This document shows positions 1 to 7,641 of a stretch of DNA of 64,000 nt, one piece after another; the stretch's first letter is position 1, and every line of letters begins with the position of its first letter. Source of the DNA: an uncultured Eubacteriales bacterium (GTDB lineage Bacteria > Bacillota > Clostridia > Peptostreptococcales > Anaerovoracaceae). The DNA is taken from assembly GCA_902773665.1 (NCBI GenBank), contig CACYFF010000007.1, positions 25,556-89,555 of the forward strand, read 5' to 3'. The notes below the pieces were generated by a model. It ran no database searches. It was not told the DNA's origin and worked only from the letters and a program-made list of their open reading frames with translations. The position numbers were made by a program, and so were the translations under genes.

Positions 1-705
1 GATAGAGACGCCAAGGCCTTCCCGCACCATGGCGATAATGGCCTGCTCGTCCCGCGACACCAGGAAAGGCTTCGCGGAGAAGCCCATCTTCTTGACGATG
101 TATTCCACGTCGTGGTCGTAGTCGATGTTGACGCCGATATAGGGATATTGCGCCAGTTCGTCCAGATCCATCACTTCCCGGTCTGCCAGCGGCGAATCTT
201 CCGGCACGATGGCCAGCATGTCGTCGCTGCACAGGGAGATGAAGTTCCGGTCCGCCTCTTTTCTCGTAAGGAAACCCATGGAGATGCGATGTTCTGCGAT
301 GGCAGCCCGCATCTCGCTGCCGCCGGCCTCCATGATCTCCAGCGTAATGTTGGGATAGCGCTCTTTAAACCGCGCCACGATCTCGGGGATCATGTAGCGG
401 GCAAAGGAGGCGCCGGAAGCGAACCGCACGTGACCCACAGACAGTCCCTGCAGTTCTGCCACCTGCTGGTCCATGCGGTCTGCGGCAGCGACGAGCTCGC
501 GGATGGAACCGATCAGTTCCTGGCCGGCGCTGGTGAGGGTCACGCCGCTGCGGCTGCGGAACAGGAGCGGCACGCCGAGATCCTCCTCCAGCGCGTTCAT
601 CATGTGGGTCACCCCAGAGGGGGTGTAGCCCAATTCTTCTGCCGCTTTCGTAAAACTCCCGGTGTCGACAGCCCGCAGCAGCACTTTACATTTTTCTGTA
701 TCCAT
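1..705 (-). CDS. LysR-family transcriptional regulator (3' end outside window)
   Basis: The frame is open from the ATG at 705 to the window edge, giving 235 residues. The N-terminus is a LysR winged helix-turn-helix (about residues 5-60, with SFTKAAEELGYTPSGVTHMM). It is followed by the start of a substrate-binding domain (RFASGASFARYMIPEIVARF onwards). An AAGGGAACC ribosome site lies inside the end of the preceding peptidase gene, whose stop is only 7 bases upstream, so it is probably the last gene of the M42 peptidase operon. That position suggests it may control peptide or amino-acid use, but the effector cannot be read. Only the C-terminal part of the effector domain is missing. Confidence 0.9.
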   Translation of the reverse strand, partial: MDTEKCKVLLRAVDTGSFTKAAEELGYTPSGVTHMMNALEEDLGVPLLFRSRSGVTLTSAGQELIGSIRELVAAADRMDQQVAELQGLSVGHVRFASGASFARYMIPEIVARFKERYPNITLEIMEAGGSEMRAAIAEHRISMGFLTRKEADRNFISLCSDDMLAIVPEDSPLADREVMDLDELAQYPYIGVNIDYDHDVEYIVKKMGFSAKPFLVSRDEQAIIAMVREGLGVSI

Positions 706-712
706 GGTTCCC

Positions 713-1711
713 TTATTCGAATCGATACTGGGCGAATTCCGCGCACAGCTTGGCGCAGGCCGTCATGTCGTCTGCGGAGACGATCTCCTGGGGGCAGTGA
801 ACGAACTTGCAGGGGATGGAGATACCGCTGGAGGGCACGCCGTCCATGGTCAGATGCATGGCGCCGGCATCGGTGCCGCCAGCGTTGAGCACATCCATCT
901 GATAGGGGATCTTCTTCTTTTCGGCCAGCTCCACCAGGATCTTATTGACCGCGGGGCTGCACAGGACGGAGGAGTCCTTTACCTTGATGGCAGCGCCCTT
1001 GCCGGTGGAAGAGCTGCAGCCATGGCGGCTGCACGGAACATCGTCAAAGCCCGTTACATCCACGGCGATGCCGTAGTCCGGCGCGACGCCGAAAGCAGCG
1101 GTCTTTGCACCGCGCAGGCCCACTTCTTCCTGGGTCGTGAACACGAAGTACAGATCGTTGACGCTCTTTTTGAGCAATTCCATGGCCATCAGCAGCACGG
1201 CGCAGCCGCTGCGGTTGTCCGTGTAGGGGCTGCAGATCATGTTGTTAGCCAGCATGGCGGAACGGGTATCGTAGATGCACATGTCGCTGGGGCGGACGTA
1301 TTTCTTCGCATCTTCCGCATCCTTGGCGCCGATGTCGATGTACAGTTCTTCCAGCTTTACCTTGCCTTCGTCTTCCACGTCGTTGCAGTGGACGACGCCC
1401 TGCAGACCGTTTTCGAAGCGCACGGGGGTGCCGATCAGCTCGGTAACGGGCAGGCCGCCGATCTTGCCGAAGCGCAGCTGGCCTCCCTTTTCGATGTGGG
1501 TCACCATCAGGCCCAGGGAATCCATGTGGGCCGCGAACATGATCTTCTTGCCGGGGCCCTTCTTGTGGCAGATGAGGTTGCCCATCACGTCGGTCGCGAT
1601 CTCGTCGCAGTAAGGCTTCGCCATCTCCGCGATGACCGCCGCCACCGCTTCCTCCCGTCCGCTGGGACCGAAGGCCGCATTCATTTTATCTAAAGTCTTG
1701 AGAATATCCAT
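713..1711 (-). CDS. M42 family metallo-aminopeptidase, copy 1
   Basis: This 332-residue protein has the M42 (glutamyl aminopeptidase/deblocking aminopeptidase) pattern: first metal histidine in AAHMDSLG, bridging aspartate in TDNRSGC, catalytic and metal glutamates in TQEEVGLRGA, and a C-terminal histidine in CKFVHCP. The family forms large cytoplasmic oligomers that remove N-terminal residues from peptides with a dinuclear metal centre. It is third of three tandem paralogues. Its start lies two bases after the upstream stop, with AAAGGTGA as ribosome site, so translation is probably coupled. Of the three copies its C-terminal histidine motif departs most from the IPxRYMH form. Substrate specificity is not readable. 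Confidence 0.9.
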   Translation of the reverse strand: MDILKTLDKMNAAFGPSGREEAVAAVIAEMAKPYCDEIATDVMGNLICHKKGPGKKIMFAAHMDSLGLMVTHIEKGGQLRFGKIGGLPVTELIGTPVRFENGLQGVVHCNDVEDEGKVKLEELYIDIGAKDAEDAKKYVRPSDMCIYDTRSAMLANNMICSPYTDNRSGCAVLLMAMELLKKSVNDLYFVFTTQEEVGLRGAKTAAFGVAPDYGIAVDVTGFDDVPCSRHGCSSSTGKGAAIKVKDSSVLCSPAVNKILVELAEKKKIPYQMDVLNAGGTDAGAMHLTMDGVPSSGISIPCKFVHCPQEIVSADDMTACAKLCAEFAQYRFE

Positions 1712-1712
1712 A

Positions 1713-2750
1713 TTACTTCACCTTTCCCGCCGCGATCGCGTTGATAAACAGCTCTGCCAGTTTCAGTCCGTTCTCCATATCGGTCTTGTCCGCCACGGTG
1801 GACGCTGCGTGCAGCATGCGCACCGGCGTGGAGATGTTGGCGACGCGGACGCCTGCGCGGCTCCGCTGGATGACCGCTGCATCCGTGCCGCCTGCGATAT
1901 AGTTCTTGATCTGCCAGGGGATGCCGGCCTCGTCCGCCAGATCCCGCAGGCACTCGAACAGCTTGCGGTCGTAGATCGTGCCGGTATCGACGCAGCCGAT
2001 GACGCAGCCGCCGCCTACCAGGGTCACCTTTTTGGCATCGTCCACGCCGGGCATGTCCGCAGAGGTCGTTCCCTCCAGGATGAGGGCGATGTCCGGGGCC
2101 AGGTTGAAGGCTGCCGCCTTCGCGCCGCGCAGACCCACTTCCTCCTGGACGGTGAACACGAAGGTGACGTCCATGGGCAGGTCTTTTTCCATGAGTTTGA
2201 TCATCTGCGTGCAGCCGATGCGGTCGTCGATGGCCTTGGCCTTGATGCGCCGTTTGCCTTCGCCGAAGCGTACGAAGTCGGAGTCGAAGACCACGGGATC
2301 GCCCAGTTTGACGAGCTTCGCCGCCTCTTCCTTGCTCTCCGCGCCGATGTCGATGTACATCTGGGCGATGGAGGGCGTCTTTTTCTCCTCTTCGGGGGTC
2401 ATCAGATGGTAGGCCTTGAGGCCCGTGACCCCGGGCACATGGTTCGCACCGATGAGCACCCGTCTTCCGAGGGCCACCCTGGGGTTGATGCCGCCCGCTT
2501 CCTGGAAGCGCAGCACGCCGGTGTCCTCGATCTTGGTGATGAGGAAGCCCACTTCGTCCATGTGCGCCGCGATCATCAGCTTGGGCGCGTTATGCTTCTT
2601 ACCTTTTTTGAACACCACCAGGTTGCCCATGGTGTCCACGTGCATCTCATCCGCATAGGGACGGCACTTTTCCGCGATCAGATGGCGGATGGGAGCCTCG
2701 AACCCGGAGACGCCGTCTGCTGCCGTAAGTTCCTTCAACAGTTTTAGCAT
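1713..2750 (-). CDS. M42 family metallo-aminopeptidase, copy 2
   Basis: This is a 345-residue protein with the M42 signature: AAHMDEVGF (metal His/Asp), AIDDRIGC (bridging Asp), VQEEVGLRGA (Glu pair) and STPVRMLH near the end. It should trim peptides from the N-terminus in the cytoplasm. The start at 2750 overlaps the previous gene by seven bases and is preceded by a strong GGAGGTG inside that gene's last codons, so the two are translationally coupled. It is the middle member of a triplicated set and clearly diverged from its neighbours, which argues for different substrate ranges rather than a recent duplication. Confidence 0.92.
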   Translation of the reverse strand: MLKLLKELTAADGVSGFEAPIRHLIAEKCRPYADEMHVDTMGNLVVFKKGKKHNAPKLMIAAHMDEVGFLITKIEDTGVLRFQEAGGINPRVALGRRVLIGANHVPGVTGLKAYHLMTPEEEKKTPSIAQMYIDIGAESKEEAAKLVKLGDPVVFDSDFVRFGEGKRRIKAKAIDDRIGCTQMIKLMEKDLPMDVTFVFTVQEEVGLRGAKAAAFNLAPDIALILEGTTSADMPGVDDAKKVTLVGGGCVIGCVDTGTIYDRKLFECLRDLADEAGIPWQIKNYIAGGTDAAVIQRSRAGVRVANISTPVRMLHAASTVADKTDMENGLKLAELFINAIAAGKVK

Positions 2751-3784
2751 TCGTACACCTCCTTGCAGGGTTCTGCGATCGCCGCTGCCATGAGTTCACC
2801 CAGCCACTGGGTGTCGCGCACGTCCATCACTTCGATGGGAGTGTGCATGTAGCGCATGGGCAGCGAGATGAGGGACATGTTGAAGCCCTTGCTGTTGATC
2901 TGCATGGGCCAGGCATCCGTGTGGGTGTTGCCGCCGGACGCGGAGATCTGATAGGGGATGCGGTGCTTTTCCGCCAACTCGATCAGATGCTGCGTAATGT
3001 GGGGCTGGCAGTTGGCGCCTGCGGAGAGGGTCGGACCGCCGCCTACGACCACGTCCTTGTTGACGGGGCCGCCGTCGGTGCTCTTCGCCTGGCAGACATC
3101 CACGACGATGCAGTAATCCGGATCCAGGGCATAGCTGCCGGTGAGCGCGCCGGTGGAATCGGTCTCTTCGACGGTGGCGCCCATGATGTAGACGTCGCAG
3201 TCCAGATCTCTTCCCTGCAGCAGCTCCATGGCGTACATGCAGGCTGCGAAGCAGCTGCGGTCGTCCAGAGAGGTGCCGCAATAAAGGTTCGGTCCCAAAC
3301 TATAATTATCCTTGCGGAAGGAGATGGGCGTGCCGATGGGCACCAGTTTCTCCGCCGCTTTCTGGCTGTATCCGATATCGATGCGCAGGTCTTCGATGGG
3401 GATGGTCTTCTCCTTGTCGGCCTCGCTCATGACGTGGGGCGGCAGCGCCGCAACGACGCCGAAAAGGGGCGGTTCGGTAAGGATCGTCAGCTCCCGGTCG
3501 GGCAGCATGCGGGGGTCGACCCCGCCGATCTTCGTAAAGCGGAGAAATCCGTCTTCGATGCCGGTCACCATCAGGCCGATCTCGTCCAGATGCGCCGTAA
3601 TCAGCACTTTTCTGGCGTTCTTCTTGCCGCAGCGCTTTACGCCGACGAGATTGCCCATCTTGTCGATCCACGTTTCGTCGCACAGCGGTTCGATGAGTTC
3701 CCGGGCTTTCTCGACCACCTTGGTCTCGAAGCCGGAGGGACCGCACTCGCTGCACAGCGCCTTCATGGTCTCTCGTAAATCCAT
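2744..3784 (-). CDS. M42 family metallo-aminopeptidase, copy 3
   Basis: This 346-residue M42 peptidase shows TAHLDEIGLMV, SLDDRSCFA, VEETDSTGA (in place of the usual QEEVGLRGA) and SLPMRYMHTP. The changed catalytic-glutamate region (EET instead of EEVG) is the main oddity; the glutamate pair itself is kept. It is the first of the three tandem peptidase genes, with AGAAAGGAG before the ATG at 3784, and follows the nucleotidyltransferase gene by 12 bases. The operon probably serves peptide turnover in an organism living on amino acids. Function is assigned to family level only. Confidence 0.9.
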   Translation of the reverse strand: MDLRETMKALCSECGPSGFETKVVEKARELIEPLCDETWIDKMGNLVGVKRCGKKNARKVLITAHLDEIGLMVTGIEDGFLRFTKIGGVDPRMLPDRELTILTEPPLFGVVAALPPHVMSEADKEKTIPIEDLRIDIGYSQKAAEKLVPIGTPISFRKDNYSLGPNLYCGTSLDDRSCFAACMYAMELLQGRDLDCDVYIMGATVEETDSTGALTGSYALDPDYCIVVDVCQAKSTDGGPVNKDVVVGGGPTLSAGANCQPHITQHLIELAEKHRIPYQISASGGNTHTDAWPMQINSKGFNMSLISLPMRYMHTPIEVMDVRDTQWLGELMAAAIAEPCKEVYEC

Positions 3785-3796
3785 AGGTTCTCCTTT

Positions 3797-4720
3797 CTAT
3801 TTCCAAAGGTCCGCAGGGTAAAGTCCCTCGTCCTTCTTTGCCTTCATGGCTGCCACGATGGCCGGGCGGTCCTCTTTATAGGTCACGCCGTACCACTTCT
3901 CCGGGCAGTCCAGCACCGCCACGTGGGCCTTGCCTTCTTCGATCAGATGGCTCACGGTGACCGGCAGCAGATATTCGCCCTTGATGGGATTTTCCTTCAG
4001 GATGCGCTCCAGTTCCGGCTTCAGGCGGGCCTTGAGTTCGCCCATAAAGCTTTCGGTGAACCCGAACAGGTTCATGGAGACGGGGGTGCCTTCCACCACG
4101 TCGGTCCAGGTAGCACCGTCGTCTTCGGTAAACTGGATCTTATCGCCGTTGCGCTGGATCTTCAGCCGCTCGTCGATGCCGGTCAGCTTGCCGTTTTCGT
4201 CCACGCGGCACACGCCTCTCGCTACGGAACCGTTCTCCGTCAGGGTGTTTTCGATGCGATAGGCGGCCATGCAGTAGTCGTAGACCTCGCCGTCCTGGGC
4301 CTTGCTCAGGTAATCGTACATGATGCGAAATGCTTCGGGACCGTAATAATCGTCGGCGTTGATGACGGCGAAGGGACCGTCGATGATGTCCCGGGCAGCC
4401 AGAATAGCGTGGCTGGTGCCCCAGGGCTTGACCCGTTCCTCAGGGATCGCAAGACCCTCGGGAATGTCGTCCAGTTCCTGGAACGCGTAGCGGATATCCA
4501 TGCCGCGCGCAGCGCCCCGTTCCATCACGGCCTTAAAGTCATCCTCGATCGCGTGCTTAATGATGCAGACCGCGGTCTCGAAGCCCGCCCGTCTGGCGTC
4601 GTACAGGGAGAAATCGATGATGAGTTCGCCGTTGGGACCGATGGGATCCATCTGCTTGAGCCCGCCGTAGCGGCTGCCCATTCCGGCGGCCATGACCACT
4701 AAAATCGGTTTTTTATTCAT
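3797..4720 (-). CDS. sugar-nucleotide / NTP transferase family protein
   Basis: It has 307 residues starting MNKKPILVVMAAGMGSRYGG, the nucleotide-binding loop of nucleotidyltransferases such as glucose-1-phosphate thymidylyl- or uridylyltransferase, followed by a metal-binding VINADDYYG. An in-frame ATG 11 codons further upstream was not used because GAAAGAAGGTCG lies just before the ATG at 4720. These enzymes couple a sugar phosphate to an NTP and release pyrophosphate; the sugar and the nucleotide cannot be told from sequence. It heads the leftward operon with the M42 peptidases, with which it has no obvious metabolic link. Confidence 0.8.
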   Translation of the reverse strand: MNKKPILVVMAAGMGSRYGGLKQMDPIGPNGELIIDFSLYDARRAGFETAVCIIKHAIEDDFKAVMERGAARGMDIRYAFQELDDIPEGLAIPEERVKPWGTSHAILAARDIIDGPFAVINADDYYGPEAFRIMYDYLSKAQDGEVYDYCMAAYRIENTLTENGSVARGVCRVDENGKLTGIDERLKIQRNGDKIQFTEDDGATWTDVVEGTPVSMNLFGFTESFMGELKARLKPELERILKENPIKGEYLLPVTVSHLIEEGKAHVAVLDCPEKWYGVTYKEDRPAIVAAMKAKKDEGLYPADLWK

Positions 4721-4756
4721 ATTTCGACCTTCTTTCTTCGAATTAACGTCCACATT

Positions 4757-4778
4757 CTATGGTATACTACAAAGTATG
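4757..4778 (+). promoter_or_regulatory. extended -10 promoter, candidate leaderless start of the PAP2 gene
   Basis: An extended -10 element TGGTATACT (hexamer 4763-4768) ends seven bases before the ATG at 4776. A transcript from it would begin at or next to the start codon. No Shine-Dalgarno sequence is visible before the ATG. No good -35 is seen, which fits an extended -10 promoter. Confidence 0.55.
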
Positions 4779-5489
4779 GAAAATCAAACGAACTACACGA
4801 AAAAAATCATCCTCGTCCTGGCGTTCTACGCAGCGTTCGCGCTCATCGCCTGGACCGTCGTAAGCGGCGTTGCTTACGGCTTCGACGCCCCGGTGCAGGA
4901 ATTCATCCTCGGCCTGAGAAACGGCGTGCTGAGCGCCCTGCTGGTGCCCTTCGCCTACTCCGGCAACTGGTTCTGCGTGGTGCCGATCTGCTTAATCCTG
5001 CTTCTGCTGCCAAAGACGCGGTGGAGCTTCGGGATCCCGGTCACTTCTTCGGTCCTCGTAGCGCAGGTGTTCTACAATGTCCTCAAGCGGATCTTCCAGC
5101 GGGAGCGCCCGGACTGGTCGCTGCACCTGGTCAAAGAGCACGGTTTCTCGTTCCCTTCGGGTCACTCCATCACGAGCTTTATGCTGTTCGCGATGCTGGC
5201 GGTGCTCATCCTCTATTATTACGCCAACAAGGGCAAGAGCCTTCCGGTCTATAAAAAGAAGCCCCGGCCTGCCGGAGCTTACTTTAAGACAAAGAAAGGC
5301 GCCTATACCGCCGCCTGGCTCTGCCTCTTCTATGTCGTGCTGATGGGGTTCACGCGGGTCTACGTCGGTGTGCACTGGCCCACGGACGTGCTGGGCAGCT
5401 GGTGCCTCGCCGTCGCCAACATGACCTGGCTTACCCACATCTTCCTGGGGCGCAGGAAAGATCAGTCGAACAATCTGGTGGAAAAGTAG
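4776..5489 (+). CDS. PAP2-family membrane phosphatase
   Basis: This 237-residue membrane protein has the three PAP2 phosphatase motifs: K104-R111-P112 (KRIFQRERP), PSGH at 127-130, and TR193-194 ... H200 ... D204 (TRVYVGVHWPTD). Several hydrophobic helices (about 10-32, 52-80, 130-150, 178-192, 205-225) place the active site at the membrane face. Likely substrates are phosphatidic acid, phosphatidylglycerophosphate or undecaprenyl pyrophosphate. The start MENQTN was chosen because it follows a strong -10 element directly; longer in-frame starts lie upstream of that promoter. The 3' end overlaps convergent cysK by 28 bases, so the two transcripts run into each other. Confidence 0.88.
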   Translation: MENQTNYTKKIILVLAFYAAFALIAWTVVSGVAYGFDAPVQEFILGLRNGVLSALLVPFAYSGNWFCVVPICLILLLLPKTRWSFGIPVTSSVLVAQVFYNVLKRIFQRERPDWSLHLVKEHGFSFPSGHSITSFMLFAMLAVLILYYYANKGKSLPVYKKKPRPAGAYFKTKKGAYTAAWLCLFYVVLMGFTRVYVGVHWPTDVLGSWCLAVANMTWLTHIFLGRRKDQSNNLVEK

Positions 5490-6391
5490 CGCATGCCGCT
5501 GTCCGCGAACAGCGTCGCGATGGTCTTTCCTTCGTTTTCCGGCCGCCGTGCGAGTTCCACGGCGGCTTTTAAATAGGCGCCGGAGGAGATGCCCGCCAGG
5601 ATGCCTTCCGTGCGGGTGAGCAGCTTCGCGTAGGCAAGCGCATCTTCGTCGCTCACCGTCATCAGTTCGTCCACCAGGGAGATGTCCATCACGTCGGGGA
5701 TGAGCCCGTCACCGATGCCCTGGATCTCGTGGGGCCGGGAGACGTTGCCCGCCAGGATCGCCGCGTTTTCCGGCTCCATGGCCGCGATGCGGATGGAGGG
5801 TTTGTGCTCCTTTAAATAGCGGCCGATGCCGGTGATGGTGCCGCCGGTCCCCATGCCCGCTACGAACCAGTCGATGTTGCCGTTCGTGTCTTCGAACAAC
5901 TCGCGGCCCGTGGTCTCGTAGTGGATCCGGGGGTTGGCCGGATTAACGAACTGCCCGGCTTCGATGGCGCCGGAGATGGTCTCCGCCAGTTCCTTGGCCT
6001 TGGCGATGGCTGCAGGAACGCTGCCTTCTGCAGGGGTCAGCACCAGTTCGCCGCCGTAGGCGCGGATCAGCTTTTTACGCTCCTCCGACATGTCCTCGGG
6101 CATTACGATGATCACCCGGTAGCCCCGGACCGTGCCCAGCGCCGTTAAAGCGATGCCGGTGTTGCCGGAGGTGGGCTCTACGATGGTGCCGCCGGGCTTC
6201 AGCCGGCCGGAGCGTTCCGCCTCCTCGATCATAGCCTTGGCGATGCGGTCCTTCGTTGACCCGGCAGGGTTGGGATACTCCAGTTTGGCGACGATATCCG
6301 CCTTCAGATCCAGCGCTTTGCGGATGCGGTCCAGCCGCAGCGTGGGGGTATTTCCGATCAGTTGTTCGATGCCTGTATAAAGTCCTCTCAT
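5462..6391 (-). CDS. cysK: cysteine synthase (O-acetylserine sulfhydrylase)
   Basis: It has 309 residues, the usual length for CysK. The PLP lysine is K47 in NPAGSTKDR, followed by the substrate loop TSGNTG and the phosphate-binding loop GTGGTITG. It converts O-acetyl-L-serine and sulfide to L-cysteine in the cytoplasm. The asparagine loop reads NPAG instead of the commoner NPGSS, a mild variation. Its ribosome site is AGGAGG before the ATG at 6391. Upstream lie a promoter, a cysteine-rich leader peptide and an intrinsic terminator, which together suggest that cysteine supply controls readthrough into this gene (see the separate entries). CysM or cystathionine beta-synthase-like activity cannot be excluded. 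Confidence 0.92.
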   Translation of the reverse strand: MRGLYTGIEQLIGNTPTLRLDRIRKALDLKADIVAKLEYPNPAGSTKDRIAKAMIEEAERSGRLKPGGTIVEPTSGNTGIALTALGTVRGYRVIIVMPEDMSEERKKLIRAYGGELVLTPAEGSVPAAIAKAKELAETISGAIEAGQFVNPANPRIHYETTGRELFEDTNGNIDWFVAGMGTGGTITGIGRYLKEHKPSIRIAAMEPENAAILAGNVSRPHEIQGIGDGLIPDVMDISLVDELMTVSDEDALAYAKLLTRTEGILAGISSGAYLKAAVELARRPENEGKTIATLFADSGMRYFSTRLFD

Positions 6392-6427
6392 TGGTTTGTC
6401 CTCCTGAAATGCTTATCGATGCAAAAG

Positions 6428-6455
6428 AAAAAGGGAAGCCCGCAGGCTTCCCATG
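6428..6455 (-). terminator. attenuator hairpin before cysK
   Basis: On the minus strand the leader contains GGGAAGCC-TGCG-GGCTTCCC followed directly by TTTTTCTTTT, an intrinsic terminator between the leader peptide and cysK. Because it precedes the gene it should regulate rather than end, it reads as an attenuator. AAGCC in the leader-peptide coding part could pair with GGCTT in the terminator and act as antiterminator; this pairing is inferred only. Confidence 0.75.
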
Positions 6456-6486
6456 GTGATTTGACGATCTTGGTCCCGGAATGGGG

Positions 6487-6576
6487 TCAACATGAAGAAA
6501 GCGCAGCGAAACAAGGCGTATGGCTTGCCATACACAAACACAGACAGGTGCAGTTTGCTGCGTAAAAATTCTTCAA
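6487..6576 (-). CDS. cysteine-rich leader peptide of cysK (29 residues)
   Basis: A small frame begins at TTG 6576, eight bases after AAAGGAG, and ends at TGA 6487. Six of 29 residues are cysteine, with a CTCLCLC cluster at residues 9-15 and further cysteines at 22 and 29. It lies just downstream of a near-consensus sigma-A promoter and upstream of an attenuator terminator before cysK. The arrangement is that of a ribosome-mediated attenuation leader: stalling at cysteine codons when charged tRNA-Cys is short would alter folding and let polymerase reach cysK. A longer frame with an ATG at 6669 is not possible from this promoter. The coding call is inferred from the layout. Confidence 0.68.
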   Translation of the reverse strand: MKNFYAANCTCLCLCMASHTPCFAALSSC

Positions 6577-6606
6577 ATTCGTTCTCCTTTTAAAAAATAC
6601 TGTATC

Positions 6607-6635
6607 AGTATATTGGGTTCGCCGCAGTTTGTCAA
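6607..6635 (-). promoter_or_regulatory. sigma-A promoter of the cysK leader transcript
   Basis: On the minus strand, TTGACA (6635-6630) is followed after 17 bases by TATACT (6612-6607), an almost ideal housekeeping promoter. Transcription should start near 6600, about 25 bases before the leader-peptide TTG. Confidence 0.85.
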
Positions 6636-6720
6636 GCAGGTTGCCTGTGCGGCGAAAATTCTTTTCCACTCTAGCGGAGGAGGCGGTTTTCTGGTTTAAT
6701 AGGAGGGTAGGAGTTTATGT

Positions 6721-7563
6721 ATGAAAACAGTCGCAGCGATCAACGATATCTGCGGATTCGGAAAATGCTCCCTGGTGGCCGACATTTCCGTGCTCGGCGC
6801 CATGGGCATCCAGGTCTGCCCTCTGCCCACCGGAATCTATACGGCACAGACCGTCTATCCGCAGCACAAAAATAAGAGCAACACGGACATGATCGACGCC
6901 TTTACGGAGAATTGGGCCGAAATGGGGGCGTCCTTCGACGGGATCATCACAGGATTTCTGCTGGACCCGGTACAGGCCCGCAAGGTGCAGCATTTCGTTA
7001 AGACGTTCCACAAGAGCGGCACCCTCTTGCTGGTGGATCCAGTGATGGGGGATGAAGGGGTCACCTACGCCAACTATTCCGGGGAGCTGCACGAGATCAT
7101 CGCACAGCTCGCGGAAGAGGCGGACATCTTGACGCCGAATCTGGGTGAGCTGTTCCTGCTGGCGGGCGAGACCATCGAGCGGTCGGCGCCGGAACAGGAT
7201 GAAGAGATGGTCGCGCACGCGGCGCGTTTGGCGAAAACACTTCTGAACAAGCCCGGCAAGATCGTGGCCGTTACCGGCATCCGGCTGCAGGATGCGGAGG
7301 GCGAGCTGCTGGGCAACCTGCTGGTGACCCAAGAGCAGACAGAACTCTACGCGATCCGGCCCTGCGGCGGCTATTTTTCCGGCACGGGCGACCTGTTCGC
7401 AGCAGCGCTGCTGGGCGGCATCCTGAAGGGGAAAAAGCCCTTCGATGCCTTAACGCTGGCGGCGGACTTCCTGAAGGAAGCTGCACGTTCTGCGACAGAG
7501 CGGGGCGCCGATCCCAGAGGCGGCAGCGATTTCGAGCAGCACCTTCACATGCTGGTGGAGTAA
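6721..7563 (+). CDS. pyridoxal/pyridoxamine kinase-like (PfkB/ribokinase fold)
   Basis: It has 280 residues of the PdxK/PdxY type: N-terminal AAINDICGFGKCS, VDPVMGDEG in the middle, TPNLGELFLLAG, and the anion-hole/catalytic GYFSGTGDLFAAALLGG near residues 218-234. The family phosphorylates pyridoxal, pyridoxine or pyridoxamine at the 5' hydroxyl with ATP, supplying PLP, which several enzymes here need (CysK, DpaL, OraE, OrtB, Orr). GGAGGG and TAGGAG both precede the ATG. It stands alone and is followed by a long palindrome. Hydroxymethylpyrimidine kinase is a possible alternative. Confidence 0.85.
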   Translation: MKTVAAINDICGFGKCSLVADISVLGAMGIQVCPLPTGIYTAQTVYPQHKNKSNTDMIDAFTENWAEMGASFDGIITGFLLDPVQARKVQHFVKTFHKSGTLLLVDPVMGDEGVTYANYSGELHEIIAQLAEEADILTPNLGELFLLAGETIERSAPEQDEEMVAHAARLAKTLLNKPGKIVAVTGIRLQDAEGELLGNLLVTQEQTELYAIRPCGGYFSGTGDLFAAALLGGILKGKKPFDALTLAADFLKEAARSATERGADPRGGSDFEQHLHMLVE

Positions 7564-7571
7564 AAAACAAT

Positions 7572-7623
7572 GGGGACGGTTCTCTGTCCCACTAATGCAT
7601 TAGTGGGACAGAGGACCGTCCCC
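7572..7623. repeat. GGGGACGG palindromic repeat, paired copy 1
   Basis: A 52-base near-perfect palindrome has arms that begin GGGGACGGTTCTCTGTCCC and meet at ATGCAT, with one T/G exchange. It lies between convergent genes and would form a long hairpin from either strand, with a T-run on the plus-strand side, so it may also end transcription. The same arm recurs at 9634, 10193 and 11993-12039. Confidence 0.85.
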
Positions 7624-7641
7624 GTTTTATTGCTTTGCTCT

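Noticed and set aside
6487..6669. Sixty-residue ATG-started version of the cysK leader peptide
   Set aside because: Its ATG lies upstream of the -35 hexamer and would not be in the transcript. The TTG at 6576 has a ribosome site and lies downstream of the promoter.
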